A DNA stretch of 5,127 nucleotides, from assembly GCA_023423475.1 (NCBI GenBank), contig JAFAFN010000136.1, positions 1 to 5,127 of the forward strand, in the 5' to 3' direction. Origin of the DNA: Actinomycetes bacterium. Lineage in GTDB: Bacteria > Actinomycetota > Acidimicrobiia > Acidimicrobiales > Microtrichaceae. Positions 1 to 5,127 of this stretch are shown here, piece after piece. A program made the translations under genes and the position numbers. Under the pieces are notes generated by a model. The model worked only from the letters and a program-made list of their open reading frames with translations. It was not told where the DNA came from and did no database searches. The stretch's first letter is position 1. The number at the start of each line of letters is the position of its first letter.

Positions 1-1
1 C

Positions 2-1237
2 GATGTTCGCCGCACGGTGCTGCCCAACGGCGTGCGGGTGCTCACCGATCGTGTCCCCGGTGCCGCATCGGCCACCCTCGCGGTGTGGGCCGGCATCGGG
101 GGGCGGGACGAGTCCGCCGAGGCGGCGGGTTCGTCCCACTTCCTCGAACACCTGTTGTTCAAGGGCACCGAGCGCCGCAACGCGCTCGACATCGCGCTCG
201 AGATCGATTGCGTGGGCGGCGACATGAACGCCTACACGAGCAGCGAGTACACGGCGTACTACGCCCGGGTACCCGCCACCGAGTACGACGTCGCGTCCGA
301 GATCCTGCTCGACGTGGTGGCCGCTCCCGCGCTCCGGCCCGACGAGTTCGACGGCGAGCGAGAGGTGATCCTCGAGGAGCTCGCCGCGGCCGACGACGAT
401 CCGGAGGACCTCGTCGGCGTGCGCCTGTTCGAGGCGCTGTTCCCCGGCGATCCGCTCGGCCGAGAGGTGCTGGGCAGCGTCGAGAGCATCGACGCCCTGA
501 CCCGCGACGAGGTCGCCGGCTTCTTCGAACGCTGGTACTGCCCGACGAACCTCGTCGTCACCGGCTCCGGCCTGGTCGACCACGATCGCCTGGTCGACGA
601 GGTCGCTGCACGCTTCGGCTCGGCGGTGCCCGGCGCGGCGCCCCGACGTTCCACCCCAGGTGCTGCGGTCGCGGCGACCGTGCGCGACGACCGTGGCGGC
701 GAGCTCGCCCACCTCGCGCTCGGCTGGCGGACCAAGGGAGCCCACGGTGCGGACCGGTTCGCGCTGACCGTCCTCAACCACGTGCTCGGCTCCGGGCCGT
801 CGTCCAGGCTCTTCCAGACGGTGCGCGAGGAGCGCGGACTGACCTACTCGATCGTGTCCGGCGTGACCCAGTACAGCGACGCCGGCGCGCTCACGGTCCA
901 GTGCGCCACGGGCACCGCCAAGGCAGCCGAGCTGCTCGAGGTCGTCGACGCCCAGATCGAGGACCTCCGTGTGAACGGGATCCGCCCCGACGAGCTCGAT
1001 CGAGCGAAGCGCTCGCTGCGCGGCTCGCTGGTGCTGGGACTCGAGGACCCCGGGTCACGTGGTGCGCGACTCGGCATCTCCGAGACCGTCCGTGGAGAGG
1101 TCGTCCCGCTCGCGGACCACCTCGCCTCGATCGACGCGGTCGACCTCGATGCCGTCGCTGCCGCAGCGGTCGACGTCTTCGGATCCGCCCGGGTCGTGTC
1201 CTTGGTCGGCCCCGACGGCCTGTCGCACGTGGGCTGA
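2..1237 (+). CDS. M16B family zinc peptidase, 5' end off-window
   Basis: Zinc metallopeptidase of the M16B (mitochondrial processing peptidase-like) family; the substrate is unknown. The frame is open from base 2 (D-V-R-R-T-V-L-P-N-G), and relatives usually begin a few residues before this stretch, so only a handful of codons are missing. A GTG at 17 is available but would cut conserved residues. Counting from the first visible residue, the inverted zinc motif HFLEH is at 46-50 (H46, H50 ligands, E49 catalytic), and the third ligand is E126 in ILEEL, 76 residues after H50, with the conserved E119 before it. The C-terminal half carries VREERGLTY with the substrate-binding Arg/Tyr pair R275 and Y282, seven apart as in the family. 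The visible 411 residues match the usual 410-440 and both half-domains are present, so it looks active. No signal peptide is visible. In many actinobacteria this gene follows pnp (known context; pnp would be off-window). It ends 15 bases from the convergent serB. Confidence 0.93.
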   Translation, partial: DVRRTVLPNGVRVLTDRVPGAASATLAVWAGIGGRDESAEAAGSSHFLEHLLFKGTERRNALDIALEIDCVGGDMNAYTSSEYTAYYARVPATEYDVASEILLDVVAAPALRPDEFDGEREVILEELAAADDDPEDLVGVRLFEALFPGDPLGREVLGSVESIDALTRDEVAGFFERWYCPTNLVVTGSGLVDHDRLVDEVAARFGSAVPGAAPRRSTPGAAVAATVRDDRGGELAHLALGWRTKGAHGADRFALTVLNHVLGSGPSSRLFQTVREERGLTYSIVSGVTQYSDAGALTVQCATGTAKAAELLEVVDAQIEDLRVNGIRPDELDRAKRSLRGSLVLGLEDPGSRGARLGISETVRGEVVPLADHLASIDAVDLDAVAAAAVDVFGSARVVSLVGPDGLSHVG

Positions 1238-1252
1238 ACGCACGAGGCGGGT

Positions 1253-2461
1253 TCAGGCGTCGAGCGTGTCGGCCCGTTCGACCTCGTCGCGGGTGACGCC
1301 GAGCACGAAGAGCACCGCGTCGAGGTACGGCACGTTCACCGTGGTGTCGGCGGCCTCCTGGACCAGCGGCTTCGCGTTGAAGGCGATGCCGAGGCCAGCG
1401 GCGGCGAGCATGTCGAGGTCGTTCGCGCCGTCGCCGACGGCCACGGTCTGCGAGACCGGGATGCCCTCGTCCTCGGCGAAGGACAGCATCAGCTCGGCCT
1501 TGCGGGCCCGGTCCACGACGGGGCCGAGGACCTTTCCGGTGAGTCGCCCGTCGACGATCTCGAGGACGTTGGCCTCGGCGTGGTCGAGCTCGAGGTCCGC
1601 GGCGAGCCCGTCGGTGAAGTGGGTGAAGCCGCCCGACACGATCCCGACGGTGTAGCCGAGGCGCTTGAGGGTGCGGACGAAGGTGCGGGCCCCGGGGGTG
1701 AGGCGCATCGCGGAGCGGGCTCGGTCGACGGCTGCGAGGTCGAGACCCTCGAGGAGCGCGACCCGTTCCCTCAGCGTCGCTTCGAAGTCGAGCTCGCCCG
1801 CCATCGCCCGGTCGGTCAGCCCGCGCACCTCGTCCAGGCACCCCGCCTCGGCGGCGAGCAGCTCGATCACCTCGTCCTGGATCAACGTGGAGTCGACGTC
1901 GAGCACGACGAGCCGCTTGGCGCGGCGTTCGATGCCCTCCGGCTGGATGGCGACGTCCAGACGATGGGCCGCGGCTGCCTCGCCGAGCAGTCGGTGCAGG
2001 GCGATCGGGTCGGCGCCGGTGACCCTGAACTCGTAGGCGTAGACGGGATAGCGGGCGAGCCGGATGATGCGGTCGATGTTGCCGCCCGACTCGGCGATCC
2101 CCGAGGCGACCGCCCCGATCTCCTCGGGCGACAACGCCGCCTCGAGCTCATGGCCCAGGACCGTCACCGCGTCGACGTTGCCCTTGTCGATGCGCACGGC
2201 CGGCACGGGGTCCAGCGAGACCTGCAGTCCGCGCTGCGCGGCGAACGCCGCCAGGTCGCTGTCGAGTCGCCCGGGGTCGCTCGGGGCGCCGACCACGGCG
2301 GCGAGCGTCAGGTGGCCACGGAGCAGCACCTGCTCGACGTCCTGCACCTCTGCGTCGTGCGCGGCCAGGACGGACATGAGATCGATCGTGATGCCGGGAC
2401 GGTCGGGTCCGGACACCCGCACCAGGAGGGTCCCGTCGGGCAGGTCGGGGTCACTGCTCAT
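1253..2461 (-). CDS. serB: Phosphoserine phosphatase with two N-terminal ACT domains
   Basis: Hydrolyses O-phospho-L-serine to serine and phosphate, the last step of serine biosynthesis, in the cytosol. The 402-residue product has two ACT-like regulatory domains (about 11-85 and 98-175), then a HAD phosphatase domain. HAD motif I is DVDSTL with nucleophile D188 and acid/base D190; E197 and R233 lie where the substrate-binding Glu and Arg of phosphoserine phosphatases fall. Motif II is S276 in VSGGF, motif III K321, and motif IV GDGANDL with D344 and D348. All catalytic residues are present. Length and plan resemble mycobacterial SerB2, where ACT domains bind amino acids; feedback control here is inferred. 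The ATG at 2461 is chosen because it precedes the first ACT strand (LLVRVSGPDRPG) and has a TAnnnT box seven bases upstream. There is no Shine-Dalgarno, which suggests a leaderless message. The frame stays open far upstream, but that stretch is antisense to other genes and is not part of the protein. Confidence 0.96.
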   Translation of the reverse strand: MSSDPDLPDGTLLVRVSGPDRPGITIDLMSVLAAHDAEVQDVEQVLLRGHLTLAAVVGAPSDPGRLDSDLAAFAAQRGLQVSLDPVPAVRIDKGNVDAVTVLGHELEAALSPEEIGAVASGIAESGGNIDRIIRLARYPVYAYEFRVTGADPIALHRLLGEAAAAHRLDVAIQPEGIERRAKRLVVLDVDSTLIQDEVIELLAAEAGCLDEVRGLTDRAMAGELDFEATLRERVALLEGLDLAAVDRARSAMRLTPGARTFVRTLKRLGYTVGIVSGGFTHFTDGLAADLELDHAEANVLEIVDGRLTGKVLGPVVDRARKAELMLSFAEDEGIPVSQTVAVGDGANDLDMLAAAGLGIAFNAKPLVQEAADTTVNVPYLDAVLFVLGVTRDEVERADTLDA

Positions 2462-2518
2462 GGCAGGTACGGTACGGCCCGCGAGCGGGGCGGCCCGACA
2501 TCGCGGAGGGGGAGTGGC
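2462..2518. promoter_or_regulatory. Overlapping divergent promoter, serB / crotonase
   Basis: The 57 bases between the two divergent starts hold a near-palindrome, GTACGGTAC, at 2467-2475. On the minus strand it supplies TACCGT (2469-2474), exactly seven bases before the serB ATG, the geometry of a leaderless transcript. On the plus strand it supplies TACGGT (2468-2473), predicting a start near 2480 and a leader of about 39 bases for the crotonase gene. The two -10 hexamers share five base pairs, so polymerase could probably serve only one direction at a time. No convincing -35 box is seen for either. The boxes are read by eye; their use is inferred. Confidence 0.5.
2505..2514 (+). promoter_or_regulatory. 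Strong Shine-Dalgarno of the crotonase gene
   Basis: The purine run GGAGGGGGAG ends four bases before the ATG at 2519; its GGAGG core is nine bases away. This fixes the start of the crotonase gene, because no other in-frame ATG or GTG nearby has a comparable site. It contrasts with serB and dapB, which have none. Confidence 0.75.
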
Positions 2519-3361
2519 ATGGCTGACGGCACGGAACTGGTCGAGATCGACACGGTGGATGCGAGTGTGCGGATCGTGCGCCTGAACCGGCCCGACCGGT
2601 TGAACGCCCTGTCCATCGACCTTGCCGTCGCCCTCGACGCCGCGCTGGCGGCGGTCGGCGAGGACAACCAGGCGCGCATCGTGATCCTGACGGGTGCAGG
2701 GCGTGGGTTCTGCTCCGGTCTCGACCTGAAGGACTACGGCATCATCCCGAACATCGACGGACTGTCGGTGCACCGCATCGCCAGCCGTTCGATGGGGATC
2801 TACTCGCAGCTGACGCGTCGACTCCGCTCGATCCCGCAGCCGGTGATCGCCGCGGTCAACGGTCCGGCGTTCGGCGGAGGCATGTGCCTGAGTCTCGGCG
2901 CCGATCTGCGAATCGCGGGGGAGTCGGCCGAGTTCAACGCCACGGGGATCGTCAACGGGCTCACGTCGGCCGAGATGGGAGCAGGCTGGATCCTGCCCCG
3001 ACTGATCGGGGCGGCCAACTCGAACGACCTGCTGCTCACGGGTCGGCGCATCGATGCCGCCGAGGCCCTGCGGATGGGACTGGTCTCGCGGGTGGTGCCC
3101 GACGACCAGCTGCTCGACGAGGCGCTGGGCATGGCGGCGTCGATGGCGAAGTACTCCCACCACGGCCTCGAGGCGACCAAGCAGTCGCTCTGGGTCGAAC
3201 AGGAGATCTCGAGCCTGCATGCAGCGATCGAGTTCGAGGACCGCAACCAGCTGATGGCGGGCTTCACCGACAACCTGCCCGAGGCGATCCGCGCGTTCGA
3301 CCAGGGGCGCGAGCCGGTCTACCTCGACGAACCGCGCCGGGACCTCTTCGAGGGCGCCTGA
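2519..3361 (+). CDS. Crotonase-superfamily (enoyl-CoA hydratase/isomerase-like) protein
   Basis: A 280-residue protein with the crotonase fold, expected to bind an acyl-CoA thioester in the cytosol; the reaction is not known. Visible landmarks are VRIVRLNRPDRLNAL (17-31), the first oxyanion-hole segment GRGFCSGLDL (61-70), the second PAFGGGMCLSLGADLRIAG (116-134), and the trimer-forming C-terminal helices. Length is typical. The spacing from the GGG to the following Asp and Phe matches rat enoyl-CoA hydratase without gaps. On that alignment its catalytic Glu144 and Glu164 fall on C123 and G143, so neither acid is present. The next segment, NGLTSAEMGAGWILPRLIG, carries E152 near the position of Asp204 of dienoyl-CoA isomerase, as in many actinobacterial EchA paralogues. 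'Enoyl-CoA hydratase' is therefore only a family label. It is divergent from serB, has a strong Shine-Dalgarno, and its stop codon lies in the first unit of a repeat array. A putative acyl-CoA synthetase gene begins about 1.7 kb downstream, which may or may not be related. Confidence 0.92.
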   Translation: MADGTELVEIDTVDASVRIVRLNRPDRLNALSIDLAVALDAALAAVGEDNQARIVILTGAGRGFCSGLDLKDYGIIPNIDGLSVHRIASRSMGIYSQLTRRLRSIPQPVIAAVNGPAFGGGMCLSLGADLRIAGESAEFNATGIVNGLTSAEMGAGWILPRLIGAANSNDLLLTGRRIDAAEALRMGLVSRVVPDDQLLDEALGMAASMAKYSHHGLEATKQSLWVEQEISSLHAAIEFEDRNQLMAGFTDNLPEAIRAFDQGREPVYLDEPRRDLFEGA

Positions 3362-3437
3362 ATCGAGCCGGCCTGAATCGAGCCGGCCCGGATCGAGCCG
3401 GCCCGGATCGAGCCTGCCCGGATCGAGCCTGCCTGAA
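3356..3437 (+). repeat. Five and a half tandem 15-bp direct repeats
   Basis: Units of 15 bp start at 3356, 3371, 3386, 3401 and 3416, with a 7-base partial at 3431. Units 1 and 2 are identical (GCCTGAATCGAGCCG). Unit 3 changes TGA to CGG, and units 4 and 5 keep that change and end in T; the partial unit begins GCCTGAA like unit 1. The crotonase stop codon is the TGA of unit 1. The period is a multiple of three, so the crotonase frame would read A-stop-I-E-P, then A-R-I-E-P three times, then A-stop. The self-complementary GCCGGC falls at the first three unit junctions (3367, 3382, 3397), nine bases apart, so the RNA could fold small GC hairpins. The array ends at about -35 relative to the dapB start. 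Function is unknown; replication slippage is the simplest origin. Confidence 0.93.
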
Positions 3438-3459
3438 GAGGGAGGGCCCGGGCGGGTCG

Positions 3460-3465
3460 TACACT
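3460..3465 (+). promoter_or_regulatory. -10 box of a likely leaderless dapB promoter
   Basis: TACACT fits the actinobacterial TAnnnT -10 pattern and ends seven bases before the dapB ATG, so transcription would begin at or next to the start codon. There is no Shine-Dalgarno just upstream of the ATG; the purine run at 3438-3446 is more than 25 bases away. The serB start shows the same spacing. No clear -35 box is seen; that region is the edge of the repeat array. Confidence 0.55.
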
Positions 3466-3472
3466 CCGGTCC

Positions 3473-4261
3473 ATGGCGATCAAGGTCGGTGTGTTCGGTG
3501 CGGGCGGCAAGATGGGCTCGACGGTCTGTCAGGCGGTCACGGCGGACCCGGAGCTCGACCTCGTCGCCGCGGTCGACCCGAGCTACCGCGGCATCGACCT
3601 GCGGACGGTCACCGGCGTCGACTCCGACCTGCGCATCTCGGGCGAGCCCGGCGCGTTCGAGCGCACCGGCGCCCAGGTGGTCGTCGACTTCTCCCAGCGG
3701 GCCGCCTCGGTCGAGAACCTCGCGTGGCTCGCGGCGAACGGCGTGCACGCCGTGGTGGGCACCACCGGCTTCTCCGATGAGGACCTGGCGACGTTCACCG
3801 AGCAGTTCACGACCTCGAACTGCGTGATCGCTCCGAACTTCGCGATCGGTGCGGTCCTGATGATGCACTTCGCCGAGCTGGCGGCGCCCTACTTCGAGTC
3901 GGCCGAGATCATCGAGCTGCACCACGACGCGAAGGTCGACGCACCATCCGGCACCGCGATGTTGACCGTGCAGAAGATGGCCGAGGCATCCTCGGAGTGG
4001 ACCGAGGACCCCACCGAGCACGAGCTGATCGCCGGCGCACGCGGCGGCGACGGCCCCGCGGGCATCCGGGTGCACTCGGTGCGACTCCGCGGTCTGGTCG
4101 CCCACCAAGAGGTCCTGTTGGGCACGACGGGACAGACTCTGTCGATCCGGCACGACTCGATCGACCGGACCAGCTTCATGCCGGGTGTCGTGCTCGCCGT
4201 GAAGCAGGTCGGGGACCACCCCGGCGTCACGGTCGGACTCGACGCGCTGCTCGGCATCTGA
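3473..4261 (+). CDS. dapB: 4-hydroxy-tetrahydrodipicolinate reductase
   Basis: Reduces 4-hydroxy-tetrahydrodipicolinate to tetrahydrodipicolinate with NAD(P)H in the diaminopimelate/lysine pathway, which feeds peptidoglycan and protein synthesis; cytosolic, tetrameric in the family. The 262-residue product shows the N-terminal Rossmann motif GAGGKMG (9-15), the nucleotide-contacting GTTGF (96-100), APNFAIG (120-126), and the signature ELHHDAKVDAPSGTA (148-162) with H150 and K154 as the catalytic pair and the substrate-binding SGT at 159-161. D35 ends the second strand where E. coli has Glu followed by Arg, a site linked to NADH versus NADPH preference; the acidic residue without Arg resembles the mycobacterial enzyme, so NADH use is likely (inferred). 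The end, from HSVRLRGLVAHQEVLLG to SIDRTSFMPGVVLAV, follows the mycobacterial pattern closely. Length is normal and no residue is missing. The start is fixed by the Rossmann strand and the TACACT box. It converges on the membrane-protein gene 27 bases downstream. Confidence 0.97.
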   Translation: MAIKVGVFGAGGKMGSTVCQAVTADPELDLVAAVDPSYRGIDLRTVTGVDSDLRISGEPGAFERTGAQVVVDFSQRAASVENLAWLAANGVHAVVGTTGFSDEDLATFTEQFTTSNCVIAPNFAIGAVLMMHFAELAAPYFESAEIIELHHDAKVDAPSGTAMLTVQKMAEASSEWTEDPTEHELIAGARGGDGPAGIRVHSVRLRGLVAHQEVLLGTTGQTLSIRHDSIDRTSFMPGVVLAVKQVGDHPGVTVGLDALLGI

Positions 4262-4283
4262 GGGCAGCCGTGCGCCGGCCCTC
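4260..4283. terminator. Weak GC hairpin between convergent genes
   Basis: GAGGGC at 4260-4265 pairs perfectly with GCCCTC at 4278-4283 around a 12-base loop, beginning on the dapB stop codon. It fills most of the 27-base gap between dapB and the convergent membrane-protein gene, so it could act on both strands. There is no U-tract on either side and the stem is only six pairs, so a terminator role is a guess. Confidence 0.28.
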
Positions 4284-4288
4284 GCGGG

Positions 4289-4975
4289 TCAGTCGTCGCC
4301 GAGGTCCTCGTCGAGGGTCTCGACGCCGCCGATGAGGCCGCGCTTGCCGATGAACTGCCACGCCACGTAGGCGAGCACGGCGACGATCGAGCCACGGGTC
4401 AACCAGACCTGGTACTTGGCGACGAAGTCCAGCACGTCCTCGATCTGGTCCTCGAAGACCATGCCGATGCCACGCATGATCGCGATGCGACCGATCGTGC
4501 CGACCAGGCTCAACACGATGAAGCGGCGGAACGGGATCGCCGCGACACCGGCGAGCAGGCACACCGGGTTGTTCGGCATGATCACGACGAGCACGTGCAG
4601 CAGCTTCTTGAACCCGGTGCGGTCGCCCTCGAACTGGTCGAAGATCGGGTCCATGCCGGGGAAGACCTGACGGCCCCAGTGCAGCGCCTTGTCGCGGTAG
4701 CTCTTGCCCAGCCACCAGAAGAGCGGGTCGGGCAGCAGGAGCCGCACCGCGGCGATCGCGAAGAACGGCACGACGTCGGTCGAGACCGATGTGCCGAGCA
4801 GGTACTTGTTCGACGAGTTGAGCGCGAGCAGCCCGAGGGGCCGCGTCTCGATCCACGACGCCCAGACGATGTTGCCGACGTTCGTCGCGATGATCAGGGC
4901 GACGATGCAGGCCCCCACGACGGGCAGGGTCCAGCGCGGATGGGTGGGCCGCGCGTCGGTCGGGATGTCGGTCAT
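4289..4975 (-). CDS. VTT/DedA-like multi-pass membrane protein
   Basis: A 228-residue integral membrane protein that I place, on pattern only, with the VTT (SNARE-associated/DedA) superfamily, whose members act in lipid scrambling or transport and envelope stability; its own substrate is unknown. After a short polar N-terminus, hydrophobic segments lie at about 17-38, 67-88 (half of it re-entrant-like, with VVPFFAIAAVRLLLPDP), 125-147, 152-172 and 195-210, and the tail is acidic (TLDEDLGDD). The VTT-like core is HVLVVIMPNNPVCLLAGVAAIPFRRF (127-152). It has the central Pro and the Ala-Gly of the family, but Asn-Asn and Cys stand where classical DedA proteins have the F/YxRxxPxxR arginines. The ATG at 4975 is preferred over one 17 codons upstream because GGAG lies four bases before it and the extra residues are polar and unlike a membrane-protein start. 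It could instead belong to an unnamed family restricted to a few lineages. Confidence 0.72.
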   Translation of the reverse strand: MTDIPTDARPTHPRWTLPVVGACIVALIIATNVGNIVWASWIETRPLGLLALNSSNKYLLGTSVSTDVVPFFAIAAVRLLLPDPLFWWLGKSYRDKALHWGRQVFPGMDPIFDQFEGDRTGFKKLLHVLVVIMPNNPVCLLAGVAAIPFRRFIVLSLVGTIGRIAIMRGIGMVFEDQIEDVLDFVAKYQVWLTRGSIVAVLAYVAWQFIGKRGLIGGVETLDEDLGDD

Positions 4976-5106
4976 GGGGCTCCGGGGACAGGTGACGGGC
5001 CCGCCGTGCGGCGGTCGTGACCGCACCGCGAGCGGTGTGGTCCAGCCCGTAGGCTCGGACCACGGTACAGGCGCGGACGAGGGGGTCCGCAGGTCAGGGG
5101 GACCAG
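4976..5106. promoter_or_regulatory. Divergent intergenic region with nested inverted repeats
   Basis: These 131 bases separate the divergent membrane-protein and right-edge genes and hold three overlapping inverted repeats. The first is GCGGTC/GACCGC with a 2-base centre (5011-5024). The second is GACCGCACCGC/GCGGTGTGGTC around GA, with one mismatch in 11 pairs (5019-5042). The third is GTGGTCC/GGACCAC with a 13-base spacer (5037-5063). That spacer contains TAGGCT (5050-5055), a good plus-strand -10 box with a predicted start near 5062. On the minus strand TACCGT (5062-5067) could serve the membrane-protein gene with a leader of about 80 bases. The layout suits a dimeric repressor operator covering both promoters, but no regulator gene is in the window. 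Confidence 0.5.
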
Positions 5107-5127
5107 ATGCAGGGCACGATGCAGGAC
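5107..5127 (+). CDS. Start of a probable acyl-CoA synthetase, 3' end off-window
   Basis: Only seven codons are visible (M-Q-G-T-M-Q-D). They are preceded by the purine run AGGGGGA, whose G-run ends five bases before the ATG, a good ribosome-binding site, and by a plausible promoter box at 5050-5055. The opening MxGxMQD is one I associate with long-chain fatty-acid-CoA ligases of the AMP-binding family, which often begin this way before a D-x-P-L-T-like segment. If so, it would activate fatty acids to acyl-CoA with ATP. Seven residues cannot prove this. That a gene starts here is more secure than its identity. Confidence 0.45.

Noticed and set aside
1238..1252. Terminator between the convergent M16 peptidase and serB genes.
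   Set aside because: Only 15 bases separate the stops, and I see no stem with a U-tract there.
891..1841. Long minus-strand frame antisense to the M16 peptidase and out of frame with serB.
   Set aside because: Arg/Gly/Pro-rich shadow composition, no motif and no ribosome site. The serB coding frame explains the overlap.
1580..2518. In-frame upstream extension of the crotonase gene.
   Set aside because: It would overlap serB antisense. The crotonase fold starts just after 2519, which has a strong ribosome-binding site.
3356..3437. CRISPR-like array.
   Set aside because: Units are 15 bp, directly abutting with no spacers, and no cas gene is present. It is a simple tandem repeat.
3264..3510. 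Small minus-strand frames giving repeated pentapeptides across the 15-bp array.
   Set aside because: Any frame through a 15-bp repeat gives a 5-residue repeat. There is no start context and no domain.
2462..4219. The serB frame stays open for 586 codons upstream on the minus strand, across the antisense of the crotonase and dapB genes.
   Set aside because: High GC removes stops from antisense frames. The stretch is rich in Arg, Asp and Gly with no recognisable domain, contains the translated DNA repeat, and the family start, with its -10 box, is at 2461.
4976..5026. Upstream ATG adding 17 residues to the membrane protein.
   Set aside because: The extension is polar and Arg/Pro-rich, overlaps the inverted-repeat region, and lacks the GGAG found before 4975.

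Overview
The window is very GC-rich, gene-dense bacterial DNA. It carries five essentially complete genes and the first seven codons of a sixth. The best guess is a high-GC actinobacterium, possibly from the Acidimicrobiia. This rests on DapB, whose sequence follows the mycobacterial type closely in its C-terminal half, on a two-ACT-domain SerB like mycobacterial SerB2, and on likely leaderless starts with a TAnnnT box seven bases before the ATG. A peptidase M16 gene near dapB also recalls the actinobacterial pnp-M16-dapB neighbourhood. The lineage is an inference from protein character, not a measured result.

Layout from left to right: an M16B zinc peptidase (+, missing only a few N-terminal codons off the left edge) runs tail-to-tail into serB (-), 15 bases apart. 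serB diverges from a crotonase-superfamily gene (+) across 57 bases that hold an overlapping two-way promoter. An array of 15-bp direct repeats begins on the crotonase stop codon and ends about 35 bases before dapB (+). dapB converges on a gene for a VTT/DedA-like membrane protein (-). That gene diverges, across 131 bases rich in inverted repeats, from the start of a probable acyl-CoA synthetase gene (+) that runs off the right edge.

Most of the content is core metabolism: serine biosynthesis (SerB), lysine and peptidoglycan precursor synthesis (DapB), acyl-CoA chemistry (the crotonase and the putative synthetase), proteolysis (M16) and a membrane protein. The strand changes at nearly every gene, so this is a set of small units rather than one operon.

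I see no mobile element, CRISPR array, RNA gene, defence module or other clearly new system. The points worth a second look are small: the repeat array spanning a stop codon, the shared -10 region between serB and the crotonase, the crotonase that lacks both classical catalytic glutamates, the nested palindromes before the last gene, and the VTT-like protein without the DedA arginine motif.
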